A stretch of DNA of 22,008 nucleotides, taken from assembly GCA_964395765.1 (NCBI GenBank), contig CAYNCU010000045.1:1-22008 (forward strand). Direction: 5' to 3'. Shown here one piece after another: positions 16,658-22,008 of the stretch. Numbering within the stretch: the first letter of the stretch is position 1; each line of letters begins with the position of its first letter. This DNA comes from DATDPY01 sp964395765 (GTDB lineage: Bacteria > Bacteroidota > Bacteroidia > Cytophagales > Cyclobacteriaceae). The position numbers were made by a program, and so were the translations under genes. The notes beneath the pieces were generated by a model. It was not told where the DNA came from. It did no database searches and saw only the letters and a list, made by a program, of their open reading frames with translations.

Positions 16658-16665
16658 CAAAAATA
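16658..16665 (-). promoter_or_regulatory. -7 promoter element of the EamA transporter gene
   Basis: TATTTTTG on the minus strand, an exact TAnnTTTG match, 27 nt before ATG 16630. No clear -33 element. Confidence 0.5.
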
Positions 16666-16757
16666 ATGCTTACGCGAAATTATTATTTATCTATTTAATC
16701 ATCAGGAATCAGGAAAAATTTTCAGGCTGGAACAAGTGGGCCAAGAATCGGGTATTG

Positions 16758-16777
16758 TGGAATTACCGATAATTCCA
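16758..16777. repeat. Perfect 8-bp inverted repeat
   Basis: TGGAATTA and TAATTCCA flank a 4-nt CCGA loop in the lolD-eamA intergenic region. There is no T tract on either strand, so it is not a standard terminator. An operator or chance palindrome are both possible. Confidence 0.5.
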
Positions 16778-16872
16778 GGATTATTACCAATAAGCTTTTT
16801 TCGGCAAAAAAATATACCCAATGGGTCAACAATAACGATGTTAATTATTTTTTATATGGCGAAATAATGCTC

Positions 16873-17526
16873 CTACCTTAAAATGATTCCGTCCTTGATT
16901 TCAAGGACACGGTCCGCCATGGTAGCCAGTTCTTCGTTATGGGTGACAATCACAAAAGTTTGACCCATATCATCCCTGAGTTTAAAAAAAAGTTCATGAA
17001 GTTCCCTTGCGTTTTTGGAATCGAGGTTACCGCTAGGTTCATCGGCAAGAATTATTTCCGGGTTATTAATTAATGCACGGGCCACGGCTATCCGCTGAAG
17101 TTCTCCTCCTGACAATTCTGAAGGCTTGTGAGTAAGCCGTTCGTGCAGGCCGAGCTTATCCAGCAGGGCAGTCGCTTCTTTTACAACCTCCTTGTCATTT
17201 CTCTCCCCGATGTAACCCGGGATACAAACATTCTCAAGGGATGTGAATTCCGGAAGCAGATTATGAAACTGGAAGACAAATCCGATGTGCTCATTCCTGA
17301 ATCGGGAAAGCTGGTTAGGCCGAAGGTTAAGCGGGTTGATGTCATTTAATTTTATGGAACCGCTGTCAGGGTTATCCAGGGTACCCAGGATATGAAGCAG
17401 CGTGCTCTTGCCGGCGCCGGAAGCCCCGACAATGGAAACCACCTCCCCTTTTTTTACTTCCAGGTCGATTCCTTTCAGCACTTTCAGGGGACCGTAGGAT
17501 TTCGTGATTCCTGCAGCCTGAAGCAT
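16873..17526 (-). CDS. lolD: Lipoprotein-releasing ABC transporter ATPase LolD
   Basis: 217 residues from ATG 17526. Walker A GASGAGKST is at 34-42, the Q-loop lies in GFVFQFHNLLPEFTSLENV, the signature is ELSGGELQRIAVARAL, Walker B is IILADEPSGNLD, and the H-loop is VIVTHNEEL. The LLPEFTSLENV form and the overall length fit LolD, the ATPase of the LolCDE complex that extracts lipoproteins from the inner membrane; the closely related MacB/FtsE-type ATPases are the alternative. The permease genes (lolC/E) are not adjacent here. The gene is transcribed away from sucC and has a -7 element about 160 bp upstream. Confidence 0.88.
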   Translation of the reverse strand: MLQAAGITKSYGPLKVLKGIDLEVKKGEVVSIVGASGAGKSTLLHILGTLDNPDSGSIKLNDINPLNLRPNQLSRFRNEHIGFVFQFHNLLPEFTSLENVCIPGYIGERNDKEVVKEATALLDKLGLHERLTHKPSELSGGELQRIAVARALINNPEIILADEPSGNLDSKNARELHELFFKLRDDMGQTFVIVTHNEELATMADRVLEIKDGIILR

Positions 17527-17594
17527 CAAGATTTTAATTTAGAAAATGAATAGTAATTTTTACTTTTAATTGTTCATCGGTTACTCCGGCAGAT

Positions 17595-17644
17595 CCCGCG
17601 GATTTCTGCGGAATAGATCCGTGATCATCTGTTTAATCAGCGGG
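17595..17644. repeat. Inverted repeat / hairpin in the lolD leader
   Basis: CCCGCGGATT (17595-17604) and AATCAGCGGG (17635-17644) are inverted copies with one mismatch around a 30-nt loop, itself containing CTGCGGAATAGATCC. The wording with repeated GCGGATT/CTGCGG units resembles degenerate intergenic repeats seen in some Bacteroidota genomes; this is from memory, not a search. It lies between the lolD promoter element and the lolD start. Confidence 0.55.
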
Positions 17645-17685
17645 AAAATTATCGATCACTGTTTCTGTTTTCCGGACAACTGTTG

Positions 17686-17693
17686 CAAACATA
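17686..17693 (-). promoter_or_regulatory. -7 promoter element of lolD
   Basis: TATGTTTG on the minus strand, an exact TAnnTTTG match, about 160 bp before the lolD ATG, implying a long leader that contains the inverted repeat. The -33 region is weak. Confidence 0.45.
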
Positions 17694-17735
17694 ATCAATT
17701 TAATTATTCCTATACATGATATTTCCTTTCCCTCA

Positions 17736-17766
17736 TTTGCATTTGGAAAATTTTGTTTTACATTCG
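17736..17766 (+). promoter_or_regulatory. Promoter of sucC
   Basis: TTTG (17736-17739), a 19-nt spacer, then TACATTCG (17759-17766), one mismatch from TAnnTTTG. The sucC ATG is 26 nt downstream and has no Shine-Dalgarno sequence. Confidence 0.5.
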
Positions 17767-17792
17767 AATCTCAATTTTTAAAACGAAGTTTC

Positions 17793-19016
17793 ATGAATAT
17801 CCATGAATACCAGGCAAAGGAAATCCTTAAAAAATACGGGGTCAGCATTCAGCAGGGAATCTGTGTGAATTCTCCCGGGGAGGCGACAAAAGCAGCCAAG
17901 ACATTACAGCAGGAAACCGGAACGCAGTGGTTTGTTATTAAAGCCCAGATCCATGCCGGGGGTAGAGGAAAAGGCACCATCAGGGAAACGGGGTCCAGGG
18001 GCGTTGTCCTGGCAAAGTCCATTGATGAAGTAGCTGAAAAGGTTAAAAGCATATTGAACGGAACACTGGTGACACACCAGACAGGACCCGAAGGGAAAAA
18101 AGTGAGAAAAGTACTGATCGCACAGGATGTCTTTTACCCGGGTCCGTCCGAACCGAAAGAATATTATATGAGTATCCTGATGGACAGGGCTAAGGGCTGC
18201 GACGTGATCATGGCCTCTTCGGAAGGAGGCGTCGATATTGAGCAGGTAGCGTCCAAAACCCCGGAGAAGATCATTAAGGAATGGATAGATCCGAAGGTAG
18301 GATTGCAATCCTTCCAGACACGGAAGATCGCATTTGCCCTGGGTCTGAAAGGTGATGCTTTTAAAGAAATGACCCGGTTTATTCCTGCTCTCTATAATGC
18401 TTATTTGTCTATCGATGCGTCGCAATTTGAAATCAATCCCCTCCTGAAAACATCTGATGAAAAAATCATTGCCGTCGATGCAAAGGTAAACCTTGATGAT
18501 AACGCTTTATATCGTCATCCTGATATTGCGGCCCTCCGTGATCTTGCCGAAGAAGACCCCCTGGAAGTGGAAGCCCATGCTTCGGACTTGAATTATATAA
18601 AGCTGGAAGGAAATGTAGGTTGTATGGTCAATGGCGCAGGCCTTGCCATGGCCACCATGGACATGATTAAATTATCCGGCGGAGAACCGGCCAACTTCCT
18701 CGATGTCGGCGGGGGAGCAAGCGCAAAAACGGTGGAAGCCGGTTTCAGGATCATCATGAAAGACCCAAATGTAAAAGCTATACTCATTAATATATTCGGG
18801 GGAATCGTCCGGTGTGACCGTGTCGCATCCGGGGTGGTGGAAGCCTATAAAAATATCGGAGAAATCAATATTCCAATCATTGTAAGACTTCAGGGAACCA
18901 ATGCTGAGGAAGGTGCGGAAATCATAAATAATTCGGGACTTAAAGTGACCTCGGCGGTCAGACTTGAGGATGCTGCCCTTAGGGTAAAAGAAGCGATTTC
19001 TTCCCTGAATAACTGA
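17793..19016 (+). CDS. sucC: Succinyl-CoA synthetase (ADP/GDP-forming) beta subunit
   Basis: 407 residues, slightly longer than the enterobacterial form. The N-terminal ATP-grasp domain starts MNIHEYQAKEILKKYGV and has IKAQIHAGGRGKGTIRETG. FEINPLLKT and AVDAKVNLDDNA mark the nucleotide and magnesium site. The C-terminal ligase domain has ANFLDVGGGA and ILINIFGGIVRCDRVA. With the alpha subunit it converts succinyl-CoA to succinate with substrate-level phosphorylation in the TCA cycle. No sucD lies beside it in the window, so the alpha subunit must be encoded elsewhere. It is the only plus-strand gene between gapA and the 30-codon ORF. Confidence 0.97.
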   Translation: MNIHEYQAKEILKKYGVSIQQGICVNSPGEATKAAKTLQQETGTQWFVIKAQIHAGGRGKGTIRETGSRGVVLAKSIDEVAEKVKSILNGTLVTHQTGPEGKKVRKVLIAQDVFYPGPSEPKEYYMSILMDRAKGCDVIMASSEGGVDIEQVASKTPEKIIKEWIDPKVGLQSFQTRKIAFALGLKGDAFKEMTRFIPALYNAYLSIDASQFEINPLLKTSDEKIIAVDAKVNLDDNALYRHPDIAALRDLAEEDPLEVEAHASDLNYIKLEGNVGCMVNGAGLAMATMDMIKLSGGEPANFLDVGGGASAKTVEAGFRIIMKDPNVKAILINIFGGIVRCDRVASGVVEAYKNIGEINIPIIVRLQGTNAEEGAEIINNSGLKVTSAVRLEDAALRVKEAISSLNN

Positions 19017-19117
19017 AATTCGTAATTATTGAACCTAATTCGATGATTTTCGTTTAAATTAGAGATTGGATTTTTTAAAATCGAAAAAAAAGTTAAAAAA
19101 CACGACATTTTTAGGAT

Positions 19118-19146
19118 TTTGGTACCATTTTCGCTACTTATTTTTA
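19118..19146 (+). promoter_or_regulatory. Possible promoter of the 30-codon ORF
   Basis: TTTG (19118-19121), a 17-nt spacer, then TATTTTTA (19139-19146), one mismatch at the last base of TAnnTTTG, 49 nt before the ATG at 19196. Confidence 0.35.
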
Positions 19147-19195
19147 AAATATTATATAGATATCGTCTTTTAAGTCGTTTTAACTGAAAATTATC

Positions 19196-19288
19196 ATGAC
19201 CAAGGAACAAAAAAGTAATATAAAGCTGGTGTTGGAAGTTTTAATCGTAACGGTAATCCTTATCGGGGTAATCCTGATAATTCCCTGA
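19196..19288 (+). CDS. Possible 30-residue single-pass membrane peptide
   Basis: ATG 19196 to TGA 19286-19288 encodes 30 residues: a charged N-terminus MTKEQKSNIK and then about 19 hydrophobic residues (VLEVLIVTVILIGVILIIP) that could span a membrane. A promoter-like element lies 49 nt upstream and a long T-rich stretch starts a few bases after the stop. I know no family for it. Its length, charge layout and position in an otherwise empty 620-bp region are the only support; it may be a chance ORF. Confidence 0.4.
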   Translation: MTKEQKSNIKLVLEVLIVTVILIGVILIIP

Positions 19289-19636
19289 TCAAAAATTTTT
19301 TTTTATTTTTAACTCCCCTCTTTTCGTGTCTGTCGAAATTTAATCAGATATCAATCGATAATAAGTTCCCTTATTCTGTTTATCACTACCTATAATATAA
19401 TCACACCTCATTGAATAAAAGGTATTTGACCCCAGGGTAAGCCCTTGACCCAAATTTCTGAAGCAGAGCTCCGGGGAATTGTACCACAGCCTTCTCATCT
19501 ATCGAAACAAACGCGAGGGAGGATTAAAAAAATATTTTTATGCGGTCTTTTATAATATACAATTTTGAAGTTTATTTCAGCGGATGAAGGATTCTTACCC
19601 TGGCCGACCGGCAGGCTGGAACAGAAGTCATGATTT
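19289..19636. other. Intergenic region without recognised gene
   Basis: 348 bases between the small ORF and the HAD gene stop. A GC-rich imperfect hairpin lies at about 19600-19616 (CCTGGCC / GGCAGG), without a T tract, just beyond the HAD stop, and an AAAAATATTTTT palindrome at about 19527-19538. A 41-codon open frame on the minus strand (19401-19523) has no good start. Confidence 0.5.
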
Positions 19637-20326
19637 TCAGGTTTTACCCGATTCAATCTTATGAACAAGATCAATATTGATATCGGTCAGCTTTTCTATA
19701 ATCGCATCAGCGGCCGACAAGTCCTGGGTACCTGTAAAATGGTTCTTGAATCCTATGCAAAACATTCCTGCGGCTTTGGCAGCCTTTACCCCGTTGGAAG
19801 CATCCTCTATGACCAAACATTGACCGGGCTCCGTTTTCCCGAGCTGCGCCACTTTCAGGAAAATTTCCGGATCGGGTTTTGAATATTTTACCTGGTCTCC
19901 TCCAACGAAAATGTGGAATATATCATCCAGTTTATGCCATTTCAATACTTCACTAATTGTTTTCGATGTAGCGGAGGAGGCGAGCATAAGCCGATAGCCG
20001 CCCTCTCTAAAATGAGAGATTACTTCGCTGATGCCATCTGATAAGGGCACCCCACCTTTTTTCACCACTTCGAGATAGCGTCCCCTGCCCATGGCCAGTA
20101 ATTCTTCCGGGGTTTTGTTTAAGGGGAATTTCTTACGGATGAGTTTCCAGGCGTCAATGGCAGAGGTACCCACAATGGCCTGCTTGAGTTCTTCCGGAAT
20201 GTCTAAACCCAGTTCACGGTACATTTCATTTTCAAGACGCTGATGGACCGGTTCGCTATTCACAATAACGCCGTCGAGATCAAAGATGATAGACTTAATC
20301 ACCGGTTTCGGTAAAGAGTTATTCAA
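19637..20326 (-). CDS. HAD-family phosphatase, beta-phosphoglucomutase-like
   Basis: 229 residues from a TTG at 20326; no ATG is available before the conserved fold and an in-frame stop lies just upstream, so a rare start is likely. HAD motif I is IIFDLDGVIVNSEP (nucleophile Asp16, acid Asp18), motif II LASSAT, motif III lysine in KYSKPDPEIF, and motif IV VIEDASNGVKAAKAAG. The helical cap after motif I is the class C1 type of beta-phosphoglucomutase and sugar-phosphate phosphatases. It acts in the cytoplasm on a small phosphorylated sugar, identity unknown. The gene starts 48 nt after the stop of the GH2 gene on the same strand, so the pair may work together in sugar use. Confidence 0.88.
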   Translation of the reverse strand: MNNSLPKPVIKSIIFDLDGVIVNSEPVHQRLENEMYRELGLDIPEELKQAIVGTSAIDAWKLIRKKFPLNKTPEELLAMGRGRYLEVVKKGGVPLSDGISEVISHFREGGYRLMLASSATSKTISEVLKWHKLDDIFHIFVGGDQVKYSKPDPEIFLKVAQLGKTEPGQCLVIEDASNGVKAAKAAGMFCIGFKNHFTGTQDLSAADAIIEKLTDINIDLVHKIESGKT

Positions 20327-20374
20327 TGGAATGCAATGATCATCAAAAATCCTTTAATAATCATTCCCGATCCG

Positions 20375-22008
20375 CTATTTATTCACCGCTGTGAATTTTC
20401 TTAACGAAACGGTCGGCTCTTTTTCCATTTCACTGACAGCTTTGGCTGTTAGTATATAGTGCCCTTCCTTAGCCGGAAGGTTCAAATTGATCTCCAGGGT
20501 CTGCTCACCCAACGCATCTACCTCAAATGGATGATCCTCTTCAGTTACTTTATTTCCCGATAGATCGGAAATTATAAGATCCAGGTTCCCCGAGATGTTC
20601 CTGTATTCATCATTGATCAGCATGATCCGGAAATTCCACGAGGTACCTGTATAAACCGAATCTTCCGTAAAATCAATGAATACACCAAGCGGGCGAAAAG
20701 CTTCGATCAGGTAATGGGTGTATTCCGGATGGATTGAAAGATCATTGATATTACTGAAAAGGTCACCGGTCAGCGAATATTTATAATCCCCGGTGAGGAA
20801 GTCAAAATGCAAAACCCCTGCATAATTCCTGTGCGCCCTGAAGTATTCGGTCTCGATACCTAAAAGGTAGGCGGCTTTTTCGATACGCTCCTCATTGGTA
20901 ACGCCGGGAGCAATCCTGTCATACACATCCCGGGTAAGTAAGGTCGGGCTTCCATCCCTGTGAAGCCATAACCAGCCGTATTCATTTAATACGCAGGCAT
21001 GAGCGGTAGGATGAGGCGAATTAAGTGTTTTGGCTGCCACATGTTTTTCAAACATACCCGGCCCCCAACCCATTCCATAACTCAGGTAAGCGTGGTCTTC
21101 AACCGGGTCATCATTATCCACCGGCAGGCCATAGCCGTTATCCCAGGCTCTATCCGAAAGGTCCTTATTCCTGACCCGGGTGATTATATCCCTGAGTTCC
21201 TGGTGATCTGTCTCGTTGCAAATATCCCACCATGCAACGGAAGGATGGTTTTCATTATCCCGCATCCACTCCTCAATTTCATTTTTTATCTCTACCGTAT
21301 CCCAGGAATCATGATAGGGCCAGATAAAAAATTCGTTTTGAATCAACAACCCCGCTTCATCGGCAATGTTCAGCCATTTGTCAGGAACCGGACCGATACA
21401 GAACCGAAAGGAATTCCAGTTAAATTTTTTGGGCCAGTCAACCAGCAGTTTCCTTACCCAGTGATCGTCCCAGGGTTTGTTGCCGCACTGGTCATCTTCA
21501 AAAAACCGGTGAAGGGTAATGTTGGATCCCCGAAGAAAATATATTTTCCCGTTCAGGTAGGCTCTTTTGGTCTTGGTGTCGAACCTGAAATCGCGCATGC
21601 CGAACCTGGTTCTCATCATGTCGCTTTCAGTTGAGGTTTCAAGAATATAAAGGTTGGGATTTTCAGGAGTCCATAACACGGCAGACGGAACGGGAACTGT
21701 TTCTGTTATCGTTAATGTATCTTTCCCGCCAATGGTATATTGCCGACCCGTCATTTGTGATACCTGCCGGTTTTGCTGGAAGGAGCTGATCTTATAATTC
21801 ATAGAAAATGTTAATGGTTGACCTTTGTTGATAATGACCGTTTGAACCTTTACCGTAGAATTATAAATATTCGGAGCTACCTGCATTGTAAAAATAAAAG
21901 GATAGGATGAGGTGATCACTGAAACGTCATCGTAGATACCGGGCGTCCATTTTGATTTTTCGTAATCTGAACCGGAGGGAACCGATGGCGGTAATACTCC
22001 GGGATGTG
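20375..22008 (-). CDS. Glycoside hydrolase family 2-type protein (5' end outside window)
   Basis: An open frame of 544 codons enters from the right edge and stops at 20375. The visible part begins in the N-terminal beta domain (WTPGIYDDVSVI), passes an immunoglobulin-like domain with WTPENPNLYILET, and enters the TIM barrel at RAYLNGKIYFLRGSNITLHRF. The likely acid/base Glu is in WWDICNETD (codon 21212-21214) and the likely nucleophile in VLNEYGW (codon 20981-20983). A beta-sandwich domain follows the barrel. GH2 enzymes release beta-galactose, beta-mannose, glucuronate and others; the barrel here is divergent and I cannot choose. A signal peptide, if any, is outside the window. It is upstream of the HAD gene and probably cotranscribed. 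Confidence 0.85.
   Translation of the reverse strand, partial: HPGVLPPSVPSGSDYEKSKWTPGIYDDVSVITSSYPFIFTMQVAPNIYNSTVKVQTVIINKGQPLTFSMNYKISSFQQNRQVSQMTGRQYTIGGKDTLTITETVPVPSAVLWTPENPNLYILETSTESDMMRTRFGMRDFRFDTKTKRAYLNGKIYFLRGSNITLHRFFEDDQCGNKPWDDHWVRKLLVDWPKKFNWNSFRFCIGPVPDKWLNIADEAGLLIQNEFFIWPYHDSWDTVEIKNEIEEWMRDNENHPSVAWWDICNETDHQELRDIITRVRNKDLSDRAWDNGYGLPVDNDDPVEDHAYLSYGMGWGPGMFEKHVAAKTLNSPHPTAHACVLNEYGWLWLHRDGSPTLLTRDVYDRIAPGVTNEERIEKAAYLLGIETEYFRAHRNYAGVLHFDFLTGDYKYSLTGDLFSNINDLSIHPEYTHYLIEAFRPLGVFIDFTEDSVYTGTSWNFRIMLINDEYRNISGNLDLIISDLSGNKVTEEDHPFEVDALGEQTLEINLNLPAKEGHYILTAKAVSEMEKEPTVSLRKFTAVNK

Noticed and set aside
18890..19210. 106-codon minus-strand ORF over the sucC end
   Set aside because: It mostly lies antisense to sucC coding sequence, and the rest is low-complexity AT-rich DNA.
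19401..19523. 41-codon minus-strand open frame with protein-like wording (FPGALLQKFGSRAYPG)
   Set aside because: No ATG, and bounded by stops. It could be a gene remnant, but nothing identifies it.
19599..19617. GC-rich hairpin after the HAD gene as terminator
   Set aside because: The stem has a bulge and no T tract follows on the minus strand, so I did not call it a terminator.
20999..21634. 211-codon plus-strand ORF inside the GH2 gene
   Set aside because: Antisense shadow; the GH2 frame has clear family motifs on the other strand.
1..22008. CRISPR arrays, insertion sequences, integrases, phage genes, rRNA
   Set aside because: I looked for spaced direct repeats, transposase or integrase motifs and rRNA words and found none.

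Overview
The window looks like a piece of a Bacteroidota (Bacteroidetes) chromosome, probably an uncultured or draft genome. The clues are moderate to low GC with AT-rich intergenic regions, start codons without a Shine-Dalgarno sequence, and several copies of the phylum-typical -7 element TAnnTTTG, some with a TTTG-type -33 element. Two runs of exactly 10 N (3040-3049 and 7600-7609) are scaffold joins inside genes, so this is an assembled draft.

Left part, 1-5354, minus strand: a three-gene lipid-tailoring operon. It encodes a membrane fatty acid desaturase, then a cytochrome P450 (its reading frame is broken only by the N placeholder), then a large FAAL-ACP-thioester reductase megaenzyme that runs off the left edge. 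Together they look able to desaturate, oxidise, activate and reductively release a fatty chain. This is the most likely undescribed system in the window. Next come a gene-poor stretch, tRNA-Glu(UUC) on the minus strand, and gapA (type I GAPDH) on the plus strand with a terminator at its end.

Middle, 7359-14858, minus strand: a close-packed gene run that may be one operon from a promoter at about 14880. First comes NAD salvage (pncB, an NrtR-like Nudix protein without the winged helix, pncA; the last two overlap by 4 nt). Then comes an envelope or glycan module: GT4 glycosyltransferase, unknown two-helix membrane protein, second GT4, lipoprotein, and a GT28/MurG-like glycosyltransferase. Upstream are yebC, an EamA-family transporter gene and lolD, each with its own plausible promoter.

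Right part, 17530-22008: a divergent intergenic region with an inverted repeat, sucC on the plus strand (no sucD beside it), a 620-bp region that contains a 30-codon single-helix membrane peptide ORF with its own promoter-like element, then on the minus strand a beta-phosphoglucomutase-like HAD phosphatase gene downstream of a GH2-type glycoside hydrolase whose 5' end lies beyond the window.

Housekeeping genes (gapA, sucC, yebC, lolD, tRNA-Glu) alternate with accessory material: the lipid operon, the glycan module and the GH2/HAD pair.
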